Origin: Bacteroidota bacterium
GTDB lineage: Bacteria > Bacteroidota > Bacteroidia > 2-12-FULL-35-15
Length of the DNA: 38,576 nucleotides
Reading direction: 5' to 3'
Assembly: GCA_947466965.1 (NCBI GenBank)
Contig: CANIFU010000025.1
Span: 1 to 38,576 of the forward strand
In this document: in pieces, positions 1 through 7,344 of the stretch
How the letters are laid out: each line of letters begins with the position of its first letter
How positions within the stretch are numbered: position 1 is the first letter of the stretch
The notes under the pieces: model-generated
What the model was told of the DNA's origin: nothing
The model's input: only the letters and a program-made list of their open reading frames with translations
Database searches by the model: none
Program-made: the position numbers and the translations under genes

Positions 1-1876
1 ACAAGAATGCATATACCGGCATTATTGAGCCCGGAGACATTGTAGTTGGATCCATCATATGGTTGTAATGCCATGAGTCAGGATATTTATTGTTAAGTCG
101 GGCAAGATCCGGACCTGTACGTTTTGATCCCCATTGAAACGGATGATCATATACAAATTCTCCAGCCTTTGAATATTCTCCGTAACGTTCTGTTTCAAAA
201 CGCAAAGGTCGAACCATTTGAGAGTGACATGTGTAACATCCTTCACGAATGTAAATATCTCTTCCTTGCAACTCAAGAGGAGTATATGGTTTCACACTTG
301 CAATGGTTGGAATATTTGATTTAATCAAGAAAGTAGGAATCATTTCAATTGCACCTCCAATTAAGATCACAACCAAACTTACGATCATCAACTGGATCGG
401 TCTGCGTTCGATCCAACGATGCCAATGTTCACCCGCATGTGCCTTTTCATTCTTTACAAGTGCAGGTGCTTCAGCATCTTCATTTTCAAGCAAAGAACCC
501 ATTCTTACTGTTTTAATTAAATTGTAAGTCATGAAAATGAAACCAACCAAGTACATTGTTCCACCTAAAGAACGCATGATATACATCGATCTAAGTTGCG
601 TAACGGTTTCTAAAAAGTTAGAATATTTCAAGAACCCTTCAGGAGTAAATTCCTGCCACATCAAATATTGTGTAAAGCCAGCCCAATATAATGGTACAGC
701 ATAAAATAAGATACCTAGTGATCCTAACCAAAAATGCCAGTTAGCCAATTTTACAGAATATAAATTTGTTCTGAAAATCCTAGGAATCAACCAATATAGA
801 ATTCCAAATGTTAAGAAACCGTTCCACCCTAATGCTCCAACATGAACGTGTGCAACGATCCAATCTGTAAAGTGCGCAACAGCGTTTACTTTTTTCAATG
901 AAAGCATCGGTCCTTCAAAAGTGGCCATACCATATGCCGTAACTGCAACAACCATAAATTTCAACACAACACTTTCACGAACTTTATCCCATGCACCTCT
1001 AAGTGTAAGCAAACCATTGATCATTCCACCCCATGATGGAGCTATCAACATAATAGAAAACACAACACCTAACGATTGTGCCCAATCAGGAAGTGCAGTA
1101 TACAATAAATGGTGAGGTCCTGCCCAGATATATAAAAAGATTAAGGCCCAAAAGTGAATGATCGATAAACGGTAAGAGTAAACAGGGCGCTCTGCAGCTT
1201 TTGGAATGAAATAATACATCAAACCTAAATAAGGAGTTGTAAGAAAAAAAGCAACAGCATTATGACCGTACCACCACTGAACTAAAGCATCCTGAACACC
1301 AGCATACCATGAATAACTTTTAAATAGTGAAACAGGTAATTCAAAAGAGTTTACAATGTGTAAAACGGCAACCGTTACAAACGTTGCAATGTAAAACCAG
1401 ATTCCAACATATAAATGGCGCTCCCTTCTTTTTAAGATTGTACCAAACATGTTCCAACCAAAAATCACCCAAACCAATGCAATGGCAATGTCAATTGGCC
1501 ACTCTAACTCGGCATACTCCTTTCCGGAAGTAATACCAAATGGAAGCGTAAGAGCAGCAGCAACAATAATCAACTGCCAGGCCCAAAAATGAATCTTGCT
1601 TAATTTATCACTGAACATACGCGCTTTACACAAACGCTGTAGGGAATAATAAATCCCCATAAAAATTCCATTACCCACAAAAGCAAAAATAACCGCATTT
1701 GTATGCAACGGTCTTAAACGCCCAAAGGATGTCTGAGGTAAAATATTTAGGGTTGGGTATATTAACTGCAATGATACCCACAAACCAATTAACATTCCGA
1801 CCAAGCCCCATAATATTGTTGCAAAGGCGAATTGTTTTACAATCTTGTTATCGTACGAAAATTTTTCTACTTCCAT
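1..1876 (-). CDS. ccoN: cbb3-type cytochrome c oxidase, fused CcoN-CcoO subunits (3' end cut by window edge)
   Basis: Catalytic subunit of the high-affinity cbb3 terminal oxidase in the inner membrane, which reduces O2 with electrons from cytochrome c. The frame is open from ATG at 1876 to the left edge, about 625 codons. Roughly residues 1-470 are the multi-span CcoN part, with the family's histidine segments: RPLHTNAVIFA near the N terminus, WYGHNAVAFF, GPHHLLY for CuB, and HFTDWIVAHVHVG for the hemes. After a charged linker and one more membrane span the chain runs straight into a CcoO-like c-type domain with CYTCH (Cys547, Cys550, His551) followed by SQMVRP, a CcoO signature. No stop separates the two parts, so this is a CcoNO fusion, known in Bacteroidota. 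It starts 8 bases after ccoS ends, so the two are co-transcribed. The C terminus is missing only because the window ends. Confidence 0.96.
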   Translation of the reverse strand, partial: MEVEKFSYDNKIVKQFAFATILWGLVGMLIGLWVSLQLIYPTLNILPQTSFGRLRPLHTNAVIFAFVGNGIFMGIYYSLQRLCKARMFSDKLSKIHFWAWQLIIVAAALTLPFGITSGKEYAELEWPIDIAIALVWVIFGWNMFGTILKRRERHLYVGIWFYIATFVTVAVLHIVNSFELPVSLFKSYSWYAGVQDALVQWWYGHNAVAFFLTTPYLGLMYYFIPKAAERPVYSYRLSIIHFWALIFLYIWAGPHHLLYTALPDWAQSLGVVFSIMLIAPSWGGMINGLLTLRGAWDKVRESVVLKFMVVAVTAYGMATFEGPMLSLKKVNAVAHFTDWIVAHVHVGALGWNGFLTFGILYWLIPRIFRTNLYSVKLANWHFWLGSLGILFYAVPLYWAGFTQYLMWQEFTPEGFLKYSNFLETVTQLRSMYIMRSLGGTMYLVGFIFMTYNLIKTVRMGSLLENEDAEAPALVKNEKAHAGEHWHRWIERRPIQLMIVSLVVILIGGAIEMIPTFLIKSNIPTIASVKPYTPLELQGRDIYIREGCYTCHSQMVRPLRFETERYGEYSKAGEFVYDHPFQWGSKRTGPDLARLNNKYPDSWHYNHMMDPTTMSPGSIMPVYAFL

Positions 1877-1884
1877 AATCTGTT

Positions 1885-2058
1885 TTATTTTTTTATTGAT
1901 TTATTTTCTTTTGAAGGGGTTTTATTTTCAAAAAGCATTCTCACAGAAGGGGTATAATCATCGTCATATTGCCCACTTCTTACACTCCAGATGAACGCTG
2001 CCAAAAAGCCTATTGCTACAACTATACTCACACATATTAATACGAATAATGCACTCAT
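1885..2058 (-). CDS. ccoS: CcoS, cbb3 oxidase assembly protein
   Basis: A 57-residue protein starting MSALFVLICVSIVVAIGFLA, with one N-terminal membrane helix (about residues 3-26) and the juxtamembrane stretch FIWSVRSGQYDDDYTPSVRM. That length and layout (one helix, then an aromatic/acidic segment with a SGQYDD-like motif) are those of the CcoS/FixS family, which is needed to put heme and copper into the cbb3 catalytic subunit. It lies immediately upstream of the ccoNO fusion (8-base gap) and downstream of ccoI on the same strand, which is the expected context. A promoter with two upstream dyads lies at 2081-2145. An overlapping longer frame on this strand (1964-2170) is rejected because it is out of register with this recognisable protein and would cover the promoter. 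Confidence 0.92.
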   Translation of the reverse strand: MSALFVLICVSIVVAIGFLAAFIWSVRSGQYDDDYTPSVRMLFENKTPSKENKSIKK

Positions 2059-2080
2059 CTTTTTGCTTGATTTTATGCTT

Positions 2081-2145
2081 CAAAAATATGTACTGGATTC
2101 CAAACCAATTATGAGGGTAGTCAGCATTTCGTATGATTAATTTCA
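2081..2145 (-). promoter_or_regulatory. ccoS-ccoNO promoter with two tandem Fnr-like dyads
   Basis: Seen on the plus strand: CAAAAATA at 2081-2088 (TATTTTTG on the coding strand, a full match to the Bacteroidota -7 box TAnnTTTG), dyad TGAGGGTAGTCA at 2112-2123 and dyad TGATTAATTTCA at 2134-2145. The dyad centres are 36.5 and 58.5 bases from the first base of CAAA, exactly as in the promoters at 5104-5168 and 7207-7271. The transcription start should be near 2076, giving a leader of about 18 bases. By analogy with Crp/Fnr-family activators the proximal site would sit near -41.5. Regulator identity is inferred. Confidence 0.7.
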
Positions 2146-2261
2146 TGTTTTTAAAAACTATTATTGCCAAAAATGGCTAAAACATGCTGGCTATCAAGAC
2201 TTAAAAAAGAAAGGTGTATTTAAGAAAAATGATTACAGAAAAGAGAGTCTATTAAATCGAA

Positions 2262-4673
2262 CTATAAACCGTTTTTTCTGGAAAAAAGTGAACTCGCAAT
2301 CGTGGTAAGCAATATTATTGAAATGGAGCTTGCAGGCATAAGTATGGCTGCTATCACTGGTGATAGTTGCCCCTGAACAGCAAAAAATATCCCTACTAGG
2401 TTATATAAAATAGACATAACAAAACTAATGAAAATGATGTTTTTACCACTTTTTGAAAACTGTAGCAATTGTTTGATCTTTTTGAATGAATCACCATCCA
2501 AAATGACATCACAGGAAGGTGAAAAATTATTTATATCATCGGATACAGATATCCCGACATCACTCTGAAACAAAGCACCGGCATCATTCAAGCCATCACC
2601 CAACATAATGACCTTATTCCCTGTTTGCTGAAGAGATTTTATATATTCCAGTTTATCTTCCGGATTTTGATTGAAATGAAGATTTTCAAAAGGAATAATT
2701 TTTTGAAGAACATCTTTTTCAGCGTCATTATCACCAGAAATAAGATGTACATTATAAGTTTTGCTTAAGTCTTTGATCAAATCAGTAATTCCTGTTCTAT
2801 AAGAACTATTAATACTATAATAACCTAAAACATTTCCGTCCAATGAAAAGAACACTTTACTTGTGGTGCTGTTTTGTGTGCTTCGATTTCCGGTAACAAA
2901 ATACTCAGACCCCATTAAAACATGCATTCCGTTCAGCAAGGCTTTCATTCCTTTGCCTTGAATTTCTTCAAAATTTTGGACAGTATAGTTCAGATCGGAG
3001 GAAAAGTGCTCACAAATTTTTCTACTCAAAGGATGAAGTGAATTAGAAGAAACGGATGCCGCAATCGCATTTTCTTCTTTACTTAGCTGCATACCTATAA
3101 ATTGCACACTTGAGCCATGCGTTATGGTTCCCGTTTTATCGAATACGATGGTATCTATCTTTGCTAACTTCTCTACGACCATAGCATTTTTGATGTAAAA
3201 TTTATTCCTGCCGAAAATGCGTAACATATTTCCATTGGTAAAAGTAGCTGACAATAATAATGCACATGGGCAAGCAACAATTAAAACAGCGGTCAATGCA
3301 TTTAATCCTCTGTTCAGATCTGATGAAAAGGTCCAATATAGAAAACCACTTAACGCGATCATAAAAAGTGCGATTGTAAAATATTTACTTACTTTATGAA
3401 TAAACGATTGCGAATCACTCGCAATTACATCACTGGAATCCTTATTCCAGAGACGTGTTAAATAACTTTGTGATACTTCCTTTTCAACATCAAGTTCAAT
3501 TGCACCTTGAAGTTGTCGACCACCGGCATAAATCAATTCACCTTGGATCTTTTTAATTGGACGTGATTCTCCTGTAACAAAACTATAATCAATATAAGTG
3601 CTGTCTGATTTCAGAATCGAATCGGCAGGAATGATCTCGTTACTTCTTACAAGTATTCGATCACCTTTTTTTAAATCAGAAACGGGAATACTCAACTCCT
3701 TTTTATCCTTTAGCAGTGCTACAGATATTGGGAAATATGATTTATAATCCCGCTCAAACGAAAGATTGTCGTAAGTTATATTTTGAAAATATCTGCCTAT
3801 GAGCATAAAAAAAACGATTCCACTCATAGAGTCCAAATAACCGGCACCGGTTCCGCTGATAATTTCAAAGATACTTCTTGTAAAAGTTATCAGGATAGCG
3901 AAAGCGATAGGAAGATCAATATTTAAAAAACGTTGCCTAATACCTTTCAAGGCAGATATAAAAAACTCAGAAGCACTATAAAAGAAAACAGGTAAGGAAA
4001 GCATTAAATTTATCATTCCGAAAAACTTTTTCAATTCATGCTGGTCATAAAAATTACCCAATGAAAAGTATTCAGGAAAACTCAGCATCATGATATTTCC
4101 AAAACAAAATCCGGCAATACCAATTTTAATGATTCCTTCTTTATTTGCTTTTTTCTCTTTTTTATGCTCGAGATCATTTAAACTTATCAATGGCTCATAG
4201 CCAATATTGGTTAGCAGTTCAACGATTCCGGATAATTTAACGGCATTGTCCATAAAGACAACTGTAACATCTTTTTTCAAAAAATTAACGGTTGAACTGA
4301 TCACTCCTGTATTTAGCCTTTGTAAATTCTCTAATAGCCAGATACATGAACTGCAATGCATTTTAGGTATATAAAATATTACATGTACCTCATTCCCTTC
4401 AATGAAATGAATAAGTTTTCGCTTTACCTCCTCATTATCAAGATAGGTAAACCGTTCCGAAGGAATTGTCTTATTAAAATGAATGCCGGGGGTAGAATTA
4501 AGAGTGTAATAGGTGCAAAGATTATTTTCATTCAAAAGCTCATAAACAAGTTTACAGCCATCACAACAAAAATCTTTTTGATCAAATATTATTGGAGTAA
4601 CATTAACAGGTTCTCCGCAATGATAGCATTGAATCTGATTTTCTACCTTTTGCTTTTGATAATTTAACTGCAT
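2262..4673 (-). CDS. ccoI: CcoI/FixI-type copper-translocating P1B ATPase
   Basis: An 803-residue P1B-type ATPase that exports copper for cbb3 oxidase maturation. The N-terminal domain is cysteine-rich (Cys16/Cys19, Cys36/Cys37/Cys40), as in FixI/CcoI. It is followed by a heavy-metal-associated domain with MHCSSC (Cys107, Cys110), membrane spans, the actuator motif TGES (about 367-370), the transmembrane metal motif CPC (468-470), the phosphorylation motif DKTGT (512-516), an HP motif (SLHPLS) and the hinge GDGLND. The gene lies 12 bases after a DUF2892-like gene and about 200 bases upstream of ccoS on the same strand, so the assignment to the oxidase-specific branch rather than general copper efflux (CopA) rests on both the N-terminal cysteine domain and the neighbours. 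Expression probably comes from the promoter at 5104-5168. Confidence 0.95.
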   Translation of the reverse strand: MQLNYQKQKVENQIQCYHCGEPVNVTPIIFDQKDFCCDGCKLVYELLNENNLCTYYTLNSTPGIHFNKTIPSERFTYLDNEEVKRKLIHFIEGNEVHVIFYIPKMHCSSCIWLLENLQRLNTGVISSTVNFLKKDVTVVFMDNAVKLSGIVELLTNIGYEPLISLNDLEHKKEKKANKEGIIKIGIAGFCFGNIMMLSFPEYFSLGNFYDQHELKKFFGMINLMLSLPVFFYSASEFFISALKGIRQRFLNIDLPIAFAILITFTRSIFEIISGTGAGYLDSMSGIVFFMLIGRYFQNITYDNLSFERDYKSYFPISVALLKDKKELSIPVSDLKKGDRILVRSNEIIPADSILKSDSTYIDYSFVTGESRPIKKIQGELIYAGGRQLQGAIELDVEKEVSQSYLTRLWNKDSSDVIASDSQSFIHKVSKYFTIALFMIALSGFLYWTFSSDLNRGLNALTAVLIVACPCALLLSATFTNGNMLRIFGRNKFYIKNAMVVEKLAKIDTIVFDKTGTITHGSSVQFIGMQLSKEENAIAASVSSNSLHPLSRKICEHFSSDLNYTVQNFEEIQGKGMKALLNGMHVLMGSEYFVTGNRSTQNSTTSKVFFSLDGNVLGYYSINSSYRTGITDLIKDLSKTYNVHLISGDNDAEKDVLQKIIPFENLHFNQNPEDKLEYIKSLQQTGNKVIMLGDGLNDAGALFQSDVGISVSDDINNFSPSCDVILDGDSFKKIKQLLQFSKSGKNIIFISFVMSILYNLVGIFFAVQGQLSPVIAAILMPASSISIILLTTIASSLFSRKNGL

Positions 4674-4685
4674 AAAGAGAACGGT

Positions 4686-4889
4686 TTACTTTTTGTTATT
4701 GAGGGCATCTTTGGGAACTGTATTTATTCCTAAAAGTAAATAAAGCGGACAAATACCTACCTGAACCGTTATAATTGGAATTATTCCAAATACACCCCAA
4801 ACACCATTCAAATGTGCACCAAGAATAATCACAAAAGAACCCAATAAAACACGAATGATTTTATCAACCTTTCCTATATTGATATCCAT
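4686..4889 (-). CDS. DUF2892-like two-helix inner-membrane protein
   Basis: A 67-residue protein starting MDINIGKVDKIIRVLLG, with two hydrophobic helices (about 12-30 and 32-55) separated by a short turn and with VGICPLY near the second helix. This pattern (N-terminal amphipathic lead, RVLLG, GxCPLY at the end of helix 2) is that of DUF2892/YgaP-type membrane proteins, which occur alone or fused to rhodanese domains. The molecular role is unknown. I chose ATG at 4889 over the upstream in-frame start at 4967 because the extension would overlap the preceding small gene and is not hydrophobic or family-like. It ends 12 bases before ccoI and begins 2 bases after the upstream gene stops, so the three genes form a tight operon. 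Confidence 0.8.
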   Translation of the reverse strand: MDINIGKVDKIIRVLLGSFVIILGAHLNGVWGVFGIIPIITVQVGICPLYLLLGINTVPKDALNNKK

Positions 4890-4891
4890 TG

Positions 4892-5074
4892 TTAAAGTTT
4901 TTCTTTTCCATCGGTAATCGTCAAACCCATAAACCCAAGTGTTCCTAAAATGGTTGCAAGCATACACATAAGGTTTACGGTATTCGAAGAAGCAGGACTT
5001 AAAACGGAATACCTGAAAGGGAAAGCAAAGACCAAAGCAATTAAAATAAGTCCATAAATTTTTCTAGTTTTCAT
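4892..5074 (-). CDS. small two-helix membrane protein at head of the ccoI operon
   Basis: A 60-residue protein, MKTRKIYGLILIALVFAFPF at its start, with two hydrophobic segments (about 6-24 and 33-53) and a charged tail ending DGKEKL. I do not recognise a family. Its stop is 2 bases from the start of the DUF2892-like gene, and that gene is 12 bases from ccoI, so it is the first cistron of a probable three-gene operon. The putative transcription start near 5099 leaves a leader of about 25 bases. Its position suggests a role around oxidase or copper-ATPase function, but that is inference from context only. Confidence 0.7.
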   Translation of the reverse strand: MKTRKIYGLILIALVFAFPFRYSVLSPASSNTVNLMCMLATILGTLGFMGLTITDGKEKL

Positions 5075-5103
5075 AGTTTTTTTTATTTATTGGTTTATGA
5101 AAA

Positions 5104-5168
5104 CAAAATTGCCTGAAATTATGTAAATCAAATATGACGCTGGTCAATAAAAAACATGACACTTTTCA
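5104..5168 (-). promoter_or_regulatory. ccoI-operon promoter with two tandem Fnr-like dyads
   Basis: On the plus strand: CAAAATTG at 5104-5111 (CAATTTTG on the coding strand, keeping A2 and TTTG of the TAnnTTTG -7 box), the perfect dyad TGACGCTGGTCA at 5135-5146 and a second dyad TGACACTTTTCA at 5157-5168. Dyad centres are 36.5 and 58.5 bases from the first base of CAAA, the same spacing as upstream of ccoS and the hemerythrin gene. The start site would be near 5099. The weaker -7 box is consistent with dependence on an activator bound near -41.5; that functional reading is inferred. Confidence 0.72.
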
Positions 5169-5267
5169 TATTTATTTATATTTTGAACGGTGTAATACCT
5201 TTGCCTCGTCAATTGAATGCGAAACAGATAGGTCTTGTTCCTTTTTAGCTAGATGTGCTAGATTTCT

Positions 5268-5630
5268 TTAGAAAACAGCTAATATTTCGAGTTCACCCTC
5301 TGTCAGGTCTTCAACATCAACGAGCCTGTTACTTGGACCTTTTAAAGAAGCTAACAGCTCATTCAACTTCAAATGAATTGCTTTGGAATCTTTGTTTTGA
5401 GTCCGCTGTATCAAAAAAACCATTAAAAAAGTAATGATTGTGGTTCCTGTATTAATAACCAATTGCCAGGTATCTGAAAAATCAAATAAAGGTCCGGTAA
5501 TTAACCAGGTTGCGATAATGGAAACGGCAAGCATAAATGAAGTGGTTGTACCTGTGAAAACAGTTGCACTGCGGGCAATTTTTTCAAAAATATTTGCCTT
5601 GTATATTTTTATTGTTTTAGTTGCTTTCAT
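5268..5630 (-). CDS. low-affinity iron permease family protein
   Basis: A 120-residue protein with two membrane helices (about residues 29-47 and 58-76) and a C-terminal cytoplasmic segment (QRTQNKDSKAIHLKLNELL). The arrangement, including FTGTTTSF, the WQLVINTGTTIITFLMVFLI helix and the QNKD-containing region after it, matches the bacterial low-affinity iron permease family (PF04120), named after yeast Fet4. Bacterial members are short, so transport activity is not proven and the name should be read as a family label. It sits about 110 bases after the universal stress gene on the same strand and about 190 bases before the ccoI operon, in a block devoted to low-oxygen metal and respiratory functions. 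Confidence 0.82.
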   Translation of the reverse strand: MKATKTIKIYKANIFEKIARSATVFTGTTTSFMLAVSIIATWLITGPLFDFSDTWQLVINTGTTIITFLMVFLIQRTQNKDSKAIHLKLNELLASLKGPSNRLVDVEDLTEGELEILAVF

Positions 5631-5740
5631 TAAATAGTAAGGAATTATTAATTTCTTTTTTTAGTAATAAAACAACAAAATCATCTCTGCCGGGTAACCT
5701 ACTAAAATAAACATTAGTCCTATCCAAAATACTAAATGAG

Positions 5741-6598
5741 CTATATCATAAACAAATCAGTATTTCTATGGATTACTTTACTCTTTCCTGGAATTGTCAG
5801 CAGTGGGATAATAGAGTGAAATGCCAATCTTTTTGTATGACTTTCTTTGAACAAATTCTGAATAAAACTATGCTTATGAGGAACGATCGCGATAAGATCG
5901 GTGGAATGTTTCTCAACAAAATTAACAATTCCGTGGATAAAATCGTCATCTTCTTCAAAGTAATAGTTGTGCGTTACATCCTCCATAAAATTTTCCAAAA
6001 TAATGCCTATAGATGCCTTTTGAGTATTCATCACTTCCTTTTCCTTCAAAAGGTTGAGTATCATAACCTCCGAATCAAATGTTTTTATAAACTTTTTTAA
6101 GGGATCAAGAACTGCAGTTGTCTGTGTCAAATTATAGTCGCATGCGAATGTTATTTTTTTAGGTAAGCGGAAAGCTGCATTTTCAGGGACAACGATGACA
6201 GGAGTTACTGCCTTTGAGATCAATGCCGTTGTAATACTACCAAATAAATATTCTGAAAATTTGCCTGCCCCACGCATCCCCATTATGATCAGATCCGGTT
6301 TGTGAGAATCCTCAACTTCTATGATATTGTCCACTGCAAATCCGGCCAAAGCAACACATTCGATATCCAACTCGTTGGTAGGATCTAATAAACGTTTTTC
6401 AGCATTCAACTTATTCATACTCTCTTGCTCCAAATCATCGTATGATACAAGAATAGGGACTTCCGTTGCAGGAACATGAATATGGTAGGAGTGAAATAGA
6501 ATAACTTTTGCTTTTGTAAACTTTGCTAATTCGACACCATAATGAGACGCATTTTTAGCGGCATCAGAGTAATCAGTTGGAATAAGAATTGTTTTCAT
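5741..6598 (-). CDS. tandem-domain universal stress protein
   Basis: A 285-residue cytoplasmic protein with two UspA-like domains (about 1-148 and 149-285). The first starts with the typical strand MKTILIPTDYSDAAKNA and holds the nucleotide-binding pattern GMRGAGKFSEYLFGS (G-x2-G-x9-GS), so it probably binds ATP. The second begins near PKKITFACDYN and lacks a clear glycine motif, so it is probably structural. Tandem Usp proteins of this size are common in Bacteroidota and are often induced by low oxygen or respiratory stress. The gene starts 58 bases after the hemerythrin-domain gene ends on the same strand, with no obvious terminator between, so the promoter at 7207-7271 may serve both. Confidence 0.93.
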   Translation of the reverse strand: MKTILIPTDYSDAAKNASHYGVELAKFTKAKVILFHSYHIHVPATEVPILVSYDDLEQESMNKLNAEKRLLDPTNELDIECVALAGFAVDNIIEVEDSHKPDLIIMGMRGAGKFSEYLFGSITTALISKAVTPVIVVPENAAFRLPKKITFACDYNLTQTTAVLDPLKKFIKTFDSEVMILNLLKEKEVMNTQKASIGIILENFMEDVTHNYYFEEDDDFIHGIVNFVEKHSTDLIAIVPHKHSFIQNLFKESHTKRLAFHSIIPLLTIPGKSKVIHRNTDLFMI

Positions 6599-6656
6599 TT
6601 TTTGTATCTAATTAGCACTGTTTTTATCCTTTTTAATGGCACGTTGACACTTATAA

Positions 6657-7190
6657 TCATTTATTTTTTCTTTTCTCTAAATCTGATAGTTTTGAAAACA
6701 AAACATTTTCAGCTAAAAAAGCATGCTTATGAATATCTTGTTCCAAATCAAACAGCTGAGCATAACAAAGTTTTAAGGCAGGAGAAGAATTCACTGATGG
6801 AGTATAATTATTACTCAGTACCCGTATTTGTTTTAAATGCGCAGCAATTTTTAAGTGCTCCGACCGTATTTTTTTAATGGGGCTATCTAATAAATAGTTG
6901 GAGGATTCTTTTGTATTCACAATCAATTTTTTAATATATGGGAACAGAATATATTTCTCAAAATTCAAATGCTGTTCAAGCAATTCTTTTAATTCCTGAG
7001 TAAGTTGGTTGATCAATGACACTTCGGGATGTATCATCAAATCAACTTTTACAATGGTTTTTGAATGAACATTGAACCGACTAAGTGCGTTCTTTATATA
7101 GGAATGATGAGTATCGATAATATATTCAATTAATTTATCGGCTCTTAATTCATTGAAATTCACAACTCCCCCTTGTTCCACGCTTTTCAT
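6657..7190 (-). CDS. hemerythrin-domain protein (ScdA/YtfE/Ric-like di-iron domain)
   Basis: A 177-residue alpha-helical protein with the hemerythrin-like ligand set of iron-sulfur-repair proteins: His28/His29, His74 and Glu78 in HLNFEKYILFP, His112 and His116 in EHLKIAAHL, and His154/His156 with Glu161 in HKHAFLAENVLF. Such di-iron proteins protect or repair Fe-S centres under NO or oxidative stress. The N-terminal ScdA_N (DUF542) cysteine domain of full-length Ric proteins is absent. I use ATG at 7190. The longer in-frame start at 7250 would place the first 20 codons over the promoter and its proximal dyad (7238-7249), and those residues are not family-like. The predicted transcription start near 7202 supports 7190. 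Confidence 0.87.
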   Translation of the reverse strand: MKSVEQGGVVNFNELRADKLIEYIIDTHHSYIKNALSRFNVHSKTIVKVDLMIHPEVSLINQLTQELKELLEQHLNFEKYILFPYIKKLIVNTKESSNYLLDSPIKKIRSEHLKIAAHLKQIRVLSNNYTPSVNSSPALKLCYAQLFDLEQDIHKHAFLAENVLFSKLSDLEKRKNK

Positions 7191-7206
7191 TTTTTTATTT
7201 TTTATA

Positions 7207-7271
7207 CAAAATTCAAGTTTTCCTAAAAAACTATGAATGACAGAAGTCAATATACTTTATGATATTTGTCA
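7207..7271 (-). promoter_or_regulatory. hemerythrin-gene promoter with two tandem Fnr-like dyads
   Basis: On the plus strand: CAAAATTC at 7207-7214 (GAATTTTG on the coding strand), the perfect dyad TGACAGAAGTCA at 7238-7249 and a second dyad TGATATTTGTCA at 7260-7271. Centres are 36.5 and 58.5 bases from the first base of CAAA, identical to the promoters of ccoS and the ccoI operon. The segment GTCAATA after the proximal dyad and TCAT after the distal dyad are also shared with the ccoI promoter. The start site would be near 7202, with a leader of about 12 bases. Confidence 0.72.
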
Positions 7272-7344
7272 TGCGTTTGATTTCCCATTACTTTATCTAG
7301 AAATAAATACATAAAAAAACTCCAATTTTCATCTAAGTTATTGA

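Noticed and set aside
1964-2170. 68-residue open frame on the minus strand
   Set aside because: It is out of frame with the recognisable CcoS protein (1885-2058) and would cover the ccoS promoter with its two dyads.
4356-4667. 103-residue plus-strand frame opposite ccoI
   Set aside because: It lies wholly antisense to a clear P-type ATPase with intact motifs and has a low-complexity, membrane-like composition caused by the reverse complement of AT-rich codons.
5737-5748. Another TGA-N6-TCA dyad (TGAGCTATATCA) upstream of the iron-permease-like gene
   Set aside because: It lies at the very end of the universal stress coding sequence, has no partner 22 bases away and no CAAA box at 36.5 or 58.5 bases. 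A few single dyads are expected by chance.
5661-5756. Membrane-like peptide frame on the minus strand (DIAHLVFWIGLMFILVGYPA) between the iron-permease-like gene and the universal stress gene
   Set aside because: There is no start codon before the hydrophobic stretch; the only ATG leaves 17 residues. It may be worth a homology search, but it cannot be called a gene.
6599-6656. TTGACA-like sequence (TTGACACTTATAATCA) between hemerythrin and universal stress genes, resembling a sigma70 -35 or an Fnr half-site
   Set aside because: Only one half-site is present, the spacing is wrong for the dyad, and Bacteroidota promoters do not use TTGACA. It is better read as intercistronic.
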